Source of the DNA: 66-474 sp050738155
GTDB taxonomy: Bacteria > Pseudomonadota > Gammaproteobacteria > Xanthomonadales > Rhodanobacteraceae
Assembly: GCA_050738155.1 (NCBI GenBank)
Contig: JBOHYW010000002.1
Coordinates: 1 to 64,000, forward strand
DNA: 64,000 nucleotides
Direction: 5' to 3'
The position numbers and the translations under genes were made by a program. The notes under the pieces are model-generated. The model was not told where the DNA came from, did not search any database, and worked only from the letters and a program-made list of their open reading frames with translations. Shown in pieces: positions 55,501 to 63,423 of the stretch (the first letter of the stretch is position 1; every line of letters begins with the position of its first letter).

Positions 55501-58500
55501 GCGCACCGGCGCCGGCCAAATCCAGCGTCGAACCGGAACCGGCAAAGCCGAGCGTCCCGCCAACTGCAACCCGATCGTTCGAAGTCGCCCCGTTGACCGT
55601 AATCAGATCGAACTGCAAATCGCTACCGGCATCCAGCGACAAGTTGCCGCCGATCGTGAGCTTGCCAGCCGTACCCGTCGTACCCGGCGACAGCATGCCA
55701 CCGGGCTGGACTTCGACGTTGCCGGCGATCGCACCGAAGCCGCCCAGCAGCGCCGCGGGATCCACCGTGACGTTGCCACCGAGGGAAGTGCCATTGTCGG
55801 CCGCGGTGCCACCCACGAGGAGACTGCCGGCATGCACCTCCCATGGCGCCGTCACGGAAGTGCTGCCGGTGAGGATCCAGGTGCTGCTGCCGGTCTTCAG
55901 ATACTGGTTGAATCCGTAGTATTGAACGCTACCCGTCCACCCAGTCGGGGCACTGACCACGACCTGCGACAGGTCGAACCTGGCGTCTGCGCCACCCCCC
56001 AGGTTCAGCGTGTCGCCACCGGCCTTGCTACCGCTGGTGCTGACGACGTTGCCGACGAAACCATAGCCACTGGCCAGCAGCAACATGTTGCCACCACCCG
56101 AAAAGTCGACGGCATCCGCCCGTGTCGTGCCATCGCCGGACAAACCACCCGCAATGACACCGGCGTTCAGGACCCGGGCACCGCCCGTGGAGACGACGCC
56201 GACACCGCCCGCGCCTGCTGCACCGTATAGTCCCTCGCCACCGTAGCCACCGACGACGAGGCCGCTGTTGATCAGGGCAAACCCGCTGCCGATCACGCCC
56301 GCGCCACCGGTCCCCGCGGCTTCGTAAAAACCAAGGCCTCCCGTGCCACCGGCCACCACGCCTGAATTGATCAGGCTGAATGCCGTGCCGCGGACGCCCG
56401 CACCGCCCGTGCCGCCCGTGAAGCTGCTGGCCGCTCCGGACAAGTTGTAACCCTGTCCACCCGTCCCGCCGAGTGCGTAACCGCTGTTGGACGCCGCGAA
56501 ACCGTTGCCCGAAATGCCGGCGCCACCCGTGCCGGCAACCGCGGCAACGCCGTAACCGCCATCGCCGCCCTGGACCAGCCCGCTGTTGAGCAACCTGAAG
56601 TCACGCGCGCCGCTGTCGGACGCGGTGACAGGCATACCACTGATCCCGGCGCCACCGGCACCGCCGGCTCCGCTGGCTCCCAAGCTCGGAATGAAACCCC
56701 CGTTGTTGCCCCTGCCGCCAAGCACGTAGCCACCATTGATGATGGTGGCGTCACCGCTCGCGGACACACCCGAACCGCCGGCGCCAGCGACCGAGCCGAT
56801 GGTGCCGAGGGCACCTGCACCACCCTGGATATAGCCGCTGTTGCCCACCTGCGTTTCGGCACCACCCACGCTCAAGCCGCTACCACCGGCGCCGCTGTAG
56901 ATCGCCCCGCGACCACCGTTGCCACCGGCGACGTAGCCGTCATTCGTCACCGACGAATTCCCCGACGCCACGACTCCGGCGCCACCCGCACCGCCAGCGC
57001 CACCGGCGCCATAACCGGCACTGCCGAAATAGAAGCCGGCGGTACCGCCGCCGCCGCCGATGATCTGGCTGTGGTTGATCACGCTGATGTCGGTTCCGCG
57101 GACCGCGTCACCACCGGCACCGCCATTGCCGTAGTAACCAGACCCGCCGTGACCACCGCCGATGCCGCCGGCGTTGTTGGTCACCGAGAAATCGTGGCCC
57201 TGGATACCCGCGGCACCGTTGCCCGCATTGCCGAAATAGCCGGCTCCACCGTAGCCGCCGAACAGCGAATTGTTGTTGGTCGCCACGAAATGGCTGCCGC
57301 TGATGCCGGCGCCCGCGTTGCCCGCATGCGCGTAGGCCCCGATGCCGCCGGCGCCCCCGCGCATGGTGGTGTTGTTGGTGACCGTCGACAGCGCGCCACC
57401 GGTTGCCACCATCGCGGCACCACCGTTGCCGCCGGCCGCGTACAACCCGTAACCGCCGCGACCGCCATGGACGTAACCCGCGTTGGTCAGGGCGAAACCG
57501 CTGCCGACGATGGCCGCGCCGCCATCCCCCGCAGTCCCGTATTGCCCCTTTCCGCCATCGCCACCTGCCACGCCCCCATTGTTGTTGAGCAAGGTGAAGC
57601 CATTGCCCACGACACCCGCGCCACCACTGCCCGCGGCTTCGTAGAAGCCAAGGCCACCGGTGCCACCCGCAACGTTCCCCGAGTTCGAAAGTTCGAATGC
57701 GACGCCGCTGACGCCGGCCCCACCTGCGCCACCGACATAGCTGCTGGCAGTACCGGACAGGTTGTAGCCCTGACCGCCGGTGCCGCCGGTGATCGCGCCC
57801 GAATTGTCGGCAGCGAATCCGTTGCCCGAAACGCCCGCGCCACCATTGCCGGCGGTGGCGCTCACGCCGTAACCGCCATCGCCACCGCTGAGGTTGCCAT
57901 CGTTGGTCAACTGGAACGCGGCACCGCCCACGGCCAGGGATGCACCGCTGATCGCCGCGCCGCCACTGCCGCCGTTGCCGCTGACGCTGCCGTTGAAACC
58001 ACCGTTGCCACCGATTCCGCCGGACGTGCTGCCGTGATTGATGACACTGGCACCACCCGCGGCGACGGTCCCCGCACCACCAGCGCCAGCACTGCCACCG
58101 ACGCCACCCAGACCGCCGGCACCACCCGCGACCGCACCGTAGTTGGTCACCATCACGTTGCCGCCGGTCGCCATCACGGCCGCGCCACCGCTACCGGCAT
58201 CGAGCACGCTCTGGCCACCCATGCCGCCATACACGCTGCCTGTATCCGCATTGACGAGCGCCGAGCGACCGGAAGCAACGATGCCGATACCGCCATTGCC
58301 GCCGCTGCCACCGGTACCGTACGCCCCGCCACCGTGCGGGAACAACCCGCCGTTGCCGCCGGCACCACCGCCGATCTGGGCGTAATTGGCCAGCGAGACA
58401 TCGCTGCCGTCGATTGCGTCCGCGCCTTGGCCGCCGTTGCCGAAATACCCCATGCCGCCCTTGCCGCCGAAAATGCCACCGGCGGTGTTGACCACGCGGA

Positions 58501-59314
58501 TATTTCCACCCGCGATCGCGGCGGCCCCGTTGCCACCGTCGCCGAAGAAACCGTAGCCGGCGTTGCCGCCGAACAGGGCGTTGTTGTTGACGACCACAAA
58601 ACGGCTGCCCACGACCCCGGCGCCGCCGTTGCCGCCAGCGCTGTAAACCCCGATGCCGCCAGCCCCGCCGCGGATCATCACGTCGTTGGTGATGACGGTG
58701 CGCCCCGCGCCCCTGACGACTACCGCGGCACCTCCCGCGCCGGCGGTAGCCCCATAGCCATAGCCGCCCACTCCGCCATGCACGTAGCCGTCGTTGGTCA
58801 GGTTGAACGCACCACCCATGATGGCGCTGCCGCCATTGCCGCCGGCCGCACCGTAGCCCGTGCCACCGGCACCACCACCCACGCCGCCATCAACGGTCAA
58901 CTTGAAGCCGCTGCCGAGAAACCCCGCGCCACCTGCACCGCCGTGCCCGCCCGTAGCCGCCGCGTCGCCGCCCTTGCCGCCCGTGACGAAGTAATTGGCC
59001 ACCAGGCACATGTCGCTGCCGGCGGGTGCGCCTGCCGCCGCACCGCCCGCGGTGCCATTGCCATCAGAACCGGTGATCCCCGCCGCGCCAGTCGCCGAAC
59101 CAATCGGGGCCGCGCCCGTCGGACAGGTCGCCGACCAAGCGGGCAAGGCCACGGCCGCCACACCCAGTGCCGCAACGCAAGCCAGCGCCAGCGGTCGTCG
59201 ACGCGCCGATGCACCCCCAGTCGCACCCGCACCGCGTGGATGCGCGGCCAGTTCCGAAGCTACCTGCAGGATGCGCAGCGAGCGGTTCCATACCAGACTG
59301 TAGATGCGGTTCAT
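52520..59314 (-). CDS. Giant glycine-rich autotransporter (type Va secretion)
   Basis: Encodes 2264 residues. The extended signal peptide region MNRIYSLVWNRSLRILQVAS is typical of large autotransporters and is followed by a hydrophobic stretch (41-60) ending AWSA. The passenger is built of Gly-Gly-X-Gly units alternating with short V-x-N-x-G strands, recalling PE_PGRS and AIDA-type beta-helices. A module of about 440 residues occurs twice (about 134-573 and 573-1012). Two accumulation blocks with TGSSTWILTG and SGSSVWTLMG follow. The last 255 residues form the beta-barrel, ending in LESTLRF with terminal Phe. Probably a surface adhesin or biofilm protein. Confidence 0.9.
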   Translation of the reverse strand: MNRIYSLVWNRSLRILQVASELAAHPRGAGATGGASARRRPLALACVAALGVAAVALPAWSATCPTGAAPIGSATGAAGITGSDGNGTAGGAAAGAPAGSDMCLVANYFVTGGKGGDAAATGGHGGAGGAGFLGSGFKLTVDGGVGGGAGGTGYGAAGGNGGSAIMGGAFNLTNDGYVHGGVGGYGYGATAGAGGAAVVVRGAGRTVITNDVMIRGGAGGIGVYSAGGNGGAGVVGSRFVVVNNNALFGGNAGYGFFGDGGNGAAAIAGGNIRVVNTAGGIFGGKGGMGYFGNGGQGADAIDGSDVSLANYAQIGGGAGGNGGLFPHGGGAYGTGGSGGNGGIGIVASGRSALVNADTGSVYGGMGGQSVLDAGSGGAAVMATGGNVMVTNYGAVAGGAGGLGGVGGSAGAGGAGTVAAGGASVINHGSTSGGIGGNGGFNGSVSGNGGSGGAAISGASLAVGGAAFQLTNDGNLSGGDGGYGVSATAGNGGAGVSGNGFAADNSGAITGGTGGQGYNLSGTASSYVGGAGGAGVSGVAFELSNSGNVAGGTGGLGFYEAAGSGGAGVVGNGFTLLNNNGGVAGGDGGKGQYGTAGDGGAAIVGSGFALTNAGYVHGGRGGYGLYAAGGNGGAAMVATGGALSTVTNNTTMRGGAGGIGAYAHAGNAGAGISGSHFVATNNNSLFGGYGGAGYFGNAGNGAAGIQGHDFSVTNNAGGIGGGHGGSGYYGNGGAGGDAVRGTDISVINHSQIIGGGGGTAGFYFGSAGYGAGGAGGAGGAGVVASGNSSVTNDGYVAGGNGGRGAIYSGAGGSGLSVGGAETQVGNSGYIQGGAGALGTIGSVAGAGGSGVSASGDATIINGGYVLGGRGNNGGFIPSLGASGAGGAGGAGISGMPVTASDSGARDFRLLNSGLVQGGDGGYGVAAVAGTGGAGISGNGFAASNSGYALGGTGGQGYNLSGAASSFTGGTGGAGVRGTAFSLINSGVVAGGTGGLGFYEAAGTGGAGVIGSGFALINSGLVVGGYGGEGLYGAAGAGGVGVVSTGGARVLNAGVIAGGLSGDGTTRADAVDFSGGGNMLLLASGYGFVGNVVSTSGSKAGGDTLNLGGGADARFDLSQVVVSAPTGWTGSVQYYGFNQYLKTGSSTWILTGSTSVTAPWEVHAGSLLVGGTAADNGTSLGGNVTVDPAALLGGFGAIAGNVEVQPGGMLSPGTTGTAGKLTIGGNLSLDAGSDLQFDLITVNGATSNDRVAVGGTLGFAGSGSTLDLAGAGAPDPGLYHLFDYGTLHVSGCAVAGNTGCINIGAVPTGTGTSDYAVVNDASRNQIDLFAGLGLGMNIWAPAHVSFGGNGNWTARSSDWVQVTTNGTSQRGRMTPNPGFAVFTGTPGKVRTSNRWGRVQTTGMQFAVDGYRLTGDDLTLVGHQGAAPIIRVGDGTAAGAGMTAEIDNDLRGDAGLRKTDLGTLILGGYNPFDGGTSVAGGTLQVGTGRSMAALTSGVSMAAGTALDVASRASVFGMDGSDGQSSFRGNAVAGNGADGEAGGDGSGFAMVNAGLVMGGSAGSGGNAYGYNGTGGNGGQGGAGVSGSDFTLVNVGIISGGAGGQSGYGGSWWFGGASGQTGAGGAGVVSTGGSTIVNAGVIVGGFPGGFGLPANAVEFSGGGNTLTLESGGQFIGNVVSISGAGNGGDTLNLGGDDNGWFGNYFDVSTIDSTLPRRYSGTQYVGFRNFEKSGSSVWTLMGVGDASVNWTVAGGVLRADSRALAGNVDVTGAGTLDAAPRIGGSLSNAGTVIVRGGDTRVGGNFTQTASGVFSVSLGSELNVAGNASLAGDLNVLGADHGYIKAKHQDVLTAGNGVDGKFAALTLSPGMFLQSTIGYTPTSVWLDTTSLNISKAAQAMGMTSAPDLQAAARLQSSFDMLDARLAAGGSVDASELATLQAAGAIQHAPTAAFAEASLQSLSGQLPAASAAMLFDSLDISAAALAGHLDAVREGHQKAGVWATGLGWQGSMQASGYAGTTVQNTGSMIGTDFRVGRNGVVGYALSASHGFGQIEGAFDHGRNRANSVTVYGGWARGPWFVGGSVGIGWYRQDMQRLLMLGQIAAPVAGGFNGSFNLATGEAGMRLHFAGASIAPFVNLRYEQLDEGAFAEHGAGGFGLKADSRGTGRWQAGLGMRATRGWNLSNGMRLQLDGSAEWRHTLSQYGQAFQASFTGFDDWMPLSGVGLSRNYSVLKMGVGLWPARDLELHLGLEGQQGLHQQAVAAMLESTLRF
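56281..58915 (-). repeat. Two direct copies of a module of about 1.3 kb inside the autotransporter gene
   Basis: Copy 1 covers about 57598-58915 and copy 2 about 56281-57598. Matching landmarks in order are GYVHGG, MRGGAGGIG, SLFGG or ALFGG, GYFGNGG or GYYGNGG, GGTGGQGYNLSG and GGTGGLGFYEAAG, each repeating at 437-440 residues. The copies have diverged in detail, so the duplication is not recent. Confidence 0.8.
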
Positions 59315-59401
59315 TGGGCTGTCCTTATGTGATTTGAGGGTGAAGTCGACAAACGAAATCCACGGTCAACCAGCAACACTCAAACTCGAACCGGCCGATC
59401 G

Positions 59402-60214
59402 CTAGACGATGAGTACCCCGCGCGGATTGAGCTTCGGGTCGCGCCAGAAGGCATCGTGCTCGAAGCGGTGGAAGAGGTCGGGGGGAAGGATGGTGTCGCG
59501 CTGCTGCACCGCCACGCGCGGCCGCACCCGATGCAGGCCCGGCGTGCCCGCACGTGCATCGAACGCTTCGGCATCGAATTCGACGTGCTCGAAATCGTGC
59601 GCGAAGCGCGGTTCGCCGATGAAATCGTAGATGGCGGCAACGGCGCCAGCCGGATCGCGGGTCAGCGTTTCGTATTGCACCAGCATCAACTGCGCGGTGT
59701 GCTCGCCATAGAAGGCTTCCTTCAGGGCATCGAAGGGGTAACCAACCAGGCCTTCGGCGCTGGCCAGCCCGTTGGCGCGCGTATATACGGTGCCGCCGAC
59801 GCTGTAATTGAAGATCGAGGACGGGCTGAAAGCATTGTTGCGTACCAACCGTTCGACGCTGTCGATGATCCACGACACGTCGCGCACGCAGGCAATCACC
59901 CGGCTTTGCGGAAACAGGCGCGCGAGTGCCGGCATCCGAGCGCACCAACTGCGGTTGGTGTCGAACACGACCTCGGCCGGACTGTCGGCGTAATAGTTCT
60001 CGAACAGGCCGCGCAGAATGCGCTGGCGTTGCGCGTCGGTGGTGAATACCGAGAACTCGTTGCTGCCGCCCATCTTGGTCAGCAGGTCGGCGAACAGACC
60101 CGCGAGCGGTCCGCTCATGCCCGCCTGGAAGCGCGGGTTCTGACGGAGCAATGCGCCCAGCAGCGTAGACCCCGAACGCGGCAGCCCGGAAATGAAATGG
60201 ATGGTGCGCTCCGT
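59402..60214 (-). CDS. PAPS-dependent sulfotransferase 3, apparent ACG start
   Basis: Homology starts before any usual start codon. The codons at 60214 onward read ACG GAG CGC, then TIHFISGLPRSGSTLLGALL, where LPRSGST is the phosphosulfate loop. AAGGGAGG ends 4 bases before that ACG, so initiation there (270 residues) is the best reading. The first alternative, a TTG at 60151, would remove the whole P-loop. RVIACVRDVSWIIDSVERLV is the 3'-phosphate motif and VQYETLTRDPAGA follows. The stop is 87 bases before the autotransporter ATG on the same strand, so the two are probably co-transcribed. Confidence 0.8.
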   Translation of the reverse strand, partial: TERTIHFISGLPRSGSTLLGALLRQNPRFQAGMSGPLAGLFADLLTKMGGSNEFSVFTTDAQRQRILRGLFENYYADSPAEVVFDTNRSWCARMPALARLFPQSRVIACVRDVSWIIDSVERLVRNNAFSPSSIFNYSVGGTVYTRANGLASAEGLVGYPFDALKEAFYGEHTAQLMLVQYETLTRDPAGAVAAIYDFIGEPRFAHDFEHVEFDAEAFDARAGTPGLHRVRPRVAVQQRDTILPPDLFHRFEHDAFWRDPKLNPRGVLIV

Positions 60215-60227
60215 AACACCTCCCTTC

Positions 60228-60252
60228 GCACTTCACGGTCCCCGTGAAGTGC
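60228..60252. promoter_or_regulatory. Perfect hairpin upstream of the ACG-start sulfotransferase
   Basis: Eleven-base arms GCACTTCACGG and CCGTGAAGTGC around 3 bases. In the minus-strand transcript it ends one base before AAGGGAGG, the Shine-Dalgarno of the sulfotransferase. It could be an operator or an mRNA structure that tunes initiation at the weak ACG codon. The divergent dienelactone hydrolase gene starts 123 bases away. Confidence 0.6.
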
Positions 60253-60374
60253 ATCACAACGCAAGATATCGCTGCATGCTAGCAGAAAAAAACGGGACGC
60301 AATCGGCGGGATCGCTGCAAGCTGCCCGACAACCGCGTACGCTGCCAAGATCGCAACTCTTGGGAGTAACCGTC

Positions 60375-61052
60375 GTGGGCGAATCGATCCGCTTGAACAC
60401 TGCCGGCATGCACTGCATCGGCGCCTATGTCGCCAAGCCGACCGGTAAACCCAAGGGCGGTATCGTGGTGGTGCAGGAAATTTTCGGCATCACTGCGCAC
60501 ATCCGCGAGGTCGCCGACGGTTTCGCGAAGCACGGCTACACCGCGATCGCGCCGGCGTTCTTCGATTACGTCGAGAACGACGTCGAACTCGAATACGACA
60601 AGCCCGGCATGGAGCGCGGCAAGGGCCTCGCGGCGGAAGTGGGACTGGAGCGCGCCGTCGAAGCCGTCGCCAGCGCTGCCGACTCGATCCGGTCATCCGG
60701 AAAAATCGGCGTGGTGGGTTATTGCTGGGGCGGCACCGTCGCGCTGCTCGCGGCGCAGCGGTTGGGATTACCTGCCGTGAGCTATTACGGCGCGCGCAAC
60801 GTGCCGTTCCTCGACCAGCCGCTGCAAGCGCCGGTGATGTTCCACTTCGGTGCGAAAGATCGCTCGATTCCCCCCGACGCCGTGCAAAAGCACCGCGACG
60901 CCTACCCCTACGCACCCGTGTACGTCTACGACAAGGCCGGCCACGCCTTCAACCGCAATGTCGATCCGACGCATTACGATCCGGTCGGCGCACCGGTGGC
61001 GCTGGAACGGACGCTGGCTTTCTTCGCGAAACACCTCGCGGGCGGCGCATGA
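60375..61052 (+). CDS. Dienelactone hydrolase family protein
   Basis: Encodes 225 residues from the GTG at 60375 (GGGAG upstream); upstream codons run antisense to the sulfotransferase. An alpha/beta hydrolase with nucleophile Cys in GVVGYCWGGTVALL (near 119), Asp in FHFGAKDRSIPP and His in DKAGHAFNR. The class hydrolyses dienelactone-like esters and has broader unknown roles. It overlaps the HIT gene by 4 bases. Confidence 0.9.
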   Translation: MGESIRLNTAGMHCIGAYVAKPTGKPKGGIVVVQEIFGITAHIREVADGFAKHGYTAIAPAFFDYVENDVELEYDKPGMERGKGLAAEVGLERAVEAVASAADSIRSSGKIGVVGYCWGGTVALLAAQRLGLPAVSYYGARNVPFLDQPLQAPVMFHFGAKDRSIPPDAVQKHRDAYPYAPVYVYDKAGHAFNRNVDPTHYDPVGAPVALERTLAFFAKHLAGGA

Positions 61053-61471
61053 CCAGCGCGCGTGAGGAAGCCGGATTCGCGCTCGACCCGCGCCTTGCCG
61101 CGGACACGATCTTCATTGCCGATTGGCCGCTCTGCCGCATAGTGCTGATGGACGATGCACGCTTTCCGTGGCTGATCCTGGTGCCACGCCGGCCGAGTCT
61201 GGCCGAATTGGATGATCTCGACGCGAACGAGCGCCTCGCGTTGACGCACGAAATCGATCGCGCAATGACGTGGCTGCGCGCCACCTCGGCTTGCGACAAG
61301 CTCAACGTCGCCGCGCTCGGCAACATCGTTCGGCAACTGCACGTGCATGTGGTCGCACGCCGCGAGGGTGATGCAGCCTGGCCAGGGCTCGTTTGGGGAC
61401 ACGGCACCGCCCGGCGCTACGCGCCCGCGCAACGCGACGCACTGGCGGCCCGGTTACGTGCCTGCGCCTGA
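61049..61471 (+). CDS. HIT-domain protein
   Basis: Encodes 140 residues from the ATG at 61049 (ATGA overlap with the hydrolase). The triad is IVRQLHVHVVARREGDAAWP; the second His-containing end has Val and Ala where HinT has His and Leu, as in the short HIT proteins of this branch. The N-terminal FALDPRLAADTIFIADWPL matches the same group. Probably a nucleotide-binding hydrolase; the substrate is unknown. Confidence 0.87.
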   Translation: MTSAREEAGFALDPRLAADTIFIADWPLCRIVLMDDARFPWLILVPRRPSLAELDDLDANERLALTHEIDRAMTWLRATSACDKLNVAALGNIVRQLHVHVVARREGDAAWPGLVWGHGTARRYAPAQRDALAARLRACA

Positions 61472-61556
61472 TCCGGCGGTTCCACTCCAACTGCACAATT
61501 CCTCGCCGCCAAGCGCCTCCGCGGAGCGGGCAACGCATGGCTTGTAATATCGGTCG

Positions 61557-62375
61557 ATGACCTGCGACATCACCATCGGACCGCTTGCCGAAGACACGCT
61601 GCTGCTGCATTTCGGCGACACCATCGATCCCGCGACCAACGCGCGCGTACACGCAGCGGCACGCGCACTCCGTGAAGCCGCGTTGCCGGGCGTGACCGAC
61701 ATCGCGCCGGCTTACGCGAGTTTGTTGATTCGCTTTGATCCCCAGGCGCTGTGCGACCAGGACGATGCGTCTCCTTGCGCGCGAATCGCCGCCTTGTCAC
61801 GCGCACTGCTGGACGGCATCGATGGCAAAAACCGCCTCCCTTCGGGAACGGCTACCCGAAGCGAAAGGGATTCATCCGGAACGGGTGTCGAAACCGACAT
61901 GGGATTCGTGGAAATCCCGGTGTGCTACGGCGATGAATTCGGCCCCGATCTCGAAGCTGTCGCGGCGCACGCCGGCATGTCCTCCGAAGAAGTGATCAGC
62001 CGCCACAGCGCCGTCGAGTACACCGTCGCCATGTTGGGTTTCGCGCCAGGCTTTCCGTACCTGCTCGGACTCGACCCGGCGCTGCACGTCCCGCGACGCG
62101 AAACGCCCCGCACGCGGGTACCGGCCGGCTCGGTCGCAATCGGCGGCGCCCAGACCGGCATCTATCCGCGCGAATTGCCGGGTGGTTGGAACTTGATCGG
62201 CCGCACGCCGCTGGCGTTGTTCGACCCGCAATACGAGTCGCCCGCGCTGCTGCTCCCCGGCGATCGCGTGCGCTTTCGGAACATCCAGAACGACGAGTTT
62301 GAAAGGCTCCGCGAAAAGTACCGCCATGGATGGCCGTCTGTTGATTCCCGCAATCATGGACGATCGCAAAAATGA
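61557..62375 (+). CDS. pxpB: PxpB, 5-oxoprolinase subunit B (KipI-like)
   Basis: Encodes 272 residues. TIGPLAEDTLLLHFGDTID opens the family; YTVAMLGFAPGFPYLLGLD, PRTRVPAGSVAIGGAQTGIY and PGGWNLIGRTPLALFD are conserved. With PxpA and PxpC it makes the ATP-dependent 5-oxoprolinase that clears pyroglutamate. A linker of about 20 residues near 90-113 (RLPSGTATRSERDSSG) is unusual and looks like inserted low-complexity DNA. The stop overlaps pxpC by 4 bases. Confidence 0.93.
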   Translation: MTCDITIGPLAEDTLLLHFGDTIDPATNARVHAAARALREAALPGVTDIAPAYASLLIRFDPQALCDQDDASPCARIAALSRALLDGIDGKNRLPSGTATRSERDSSGTGVETDMGFVEIPVCYGDEFGPDLEAVAAHAGMSSEEVISRHSAVEYTVAMLGFAPGFPYLLGLDPALHVPRRETPRTRVPAGSVAIGGAQTGIYPRELPGGWNLIGRTPLALFDPQYESPALLLPGDRVRFRNIQNDEFERLREKYRHGWPSVDSRNHGRSQK

Positions 62376-63361
62376 CCGTAGCCGAGGTCATCAAACCCGG
62401 CCTGCTGACGACGCTGCAGGACGGCGGTCGTCTTGGGTACGCGCATCTCGGCATCGGTCGCAGTGGCGCGTTCGACGCGCCCGCCTTGCGCATCGCCAAT
62501 GCGTTGTGCGGCAATCCACGTGACGCGTGCGGGCTGGAAATCACGTTGCTCGGAGCGACTCTGCGTTTCCATGCCGATGTCTGGATTGCCGTGACCGGTG
62601 CGCCGTTGCCGATCGTGATCGGCGGCTTCGACATGCCAGTGTGGGCACCGCTGCCGGTTCGTGCTGGTGCGACAGTCACGCTGGGCGCAATACGCGCGGG
62701 CTGTCGAAGCTATCTTGCGGTACATGGCGGATTCGACGTACAACCCGTGCTTGGCAGCCGCAGCACCGACGTCAACGCGGCGCTCGGGCCGCGCGACGGA
62801 CGAGCGTTGCGCGCCGGCGACCGGCTTGCGCTCGTCGCAAGGAACGCCGGCCCGGATGCCGCCGGCTCAATCGCAATCCCCAAATGGTGGCTGGATCCGC
62901 GCCCATGGTTTGATGACGATCCACAGCGTCCGCTGCGACTGCTTCCAGGGAGTCATCTCGATAATCTGACAGACACCTCACGCAAGCTTCTGTTTTCACA
63001 AGCATTCACTGTGCAAGCCGATTCCAACCGTGTGGGTTTGCGATTGGTGGGACCGAAGCTGGAATGGAAAGCGCCGATCGAAATGATCAGCGAGGGTTGC
63101 ATCCCGGGGCTCTTGCAACTTCCACCTTCCGGGCAGCCCATCGCGTTCGGTCCCGAGTGCCCGGTCAGCGGCGGCTACCCGCGCATCGGGCAAATCGCCG
63201 CCATCGACATCCCCCTGCTCGCACAACGCCGGCCCGGCGATACGGTACGCTTCACGCCATGCACACTCGACGATGCTCTTCAGACGCTGTACCGACGCGA
63301 GCGTGCATTGCAAAAACTGGAAACGTTCATCGAAAAACGCCTGCAGAAAGGGCTGCAATGA
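62372..63361 (+). CDS. pxpC: PxpC, 5-oxoprolinase subunit C (biotin-dependent carboxylase-like fold)
   Basis: Encodes 329 residues. VIKPGLLTTLQDGGRLGYAH and IGRSGAFDAPALRIANALCG open the domain, and MISEGCIPGLLQLPPSGQPI, FGPECPVSGGYPRIGQIAAI and RRPGDTVRFTPCTLDDA are family-typical. It acts with PxpB as the kinase-like subcomplex of 5-oxoprolinase. It starts within the pxpB stop (4-base overlap) and is followed by pxpA after 61 bases. Confidence 0.93.
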   Translation: MTVAEVIKPGLLTTLQDGGRLGYAHLGIGRSGAFDAPALRIANALCGNPRDACGLEITLLGATLRFHADVWIAVTGAPLPIVIGGFDMPVWAPLPVRAGATVTLGAIRAGCRSYLAVHGGFDVQPVLGSRSTDVNAALGPRDGRALRAGDRLALVARNAGPDAAGSIAIPKWWLDPRPWFDDDPQRPLRLLPGSHLDNLTDTSRKLLFSQAFTVQADSNRVGLRLVGPKLEWKAPIEMISEGCIPGLLQLPPSGQPIAFGPECPVSGGYPRIGQIAAIDIPLLAQRRPGDTVRFTPCTLDDALQTLYRRERALQKLETFIEKRLQKGLQ

Positions 63362-63390
63362 CGGCCGACAGCACTCTTCTGGTACTGCAG

Positions 63391-63423
63391 ACCCGAGTTC
63401 CGGGTTCCGGGTCCCGAGTCCCG
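63391..63423. repeat. CCCGAGTTCCGGGTTCCGGGTCCCGAGTCCC-type low-complexity repeat before pxpA
   Basis: Short direct and inverted GAGTTCCGGG / GGGTCCCGAGT elements between pxpC and pxpA. The 13-mer GTCCCGAGTCCCG also occurs at 12081-12093, and its last G is the first base of the pxpA GTG. It resembles a small interspersed element that lands beside start codons. Confidence 0.5.

Noticed and set aside
52298..56230. A 1310-residue open frame on the plus strand opposite the autotransporter, and another of 753 residues at 57071-59332
   Set aside because: Both are produced by the glycine-codon bias of the autotransporter read antisense. They have Ala/Arg/His-rich low-complexity content with no domain, signal or start context, while the minus frame has a signal, repeats and a beta-barrel.
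59325..60257. A 310-residue minus-strand open frame overlapping sulfotransferase 3
   Set aside because: It reads the other frame. The conserved P-loop, 3'-phosphate motif and RYET-like segment are all in the frame of 59402-60214.
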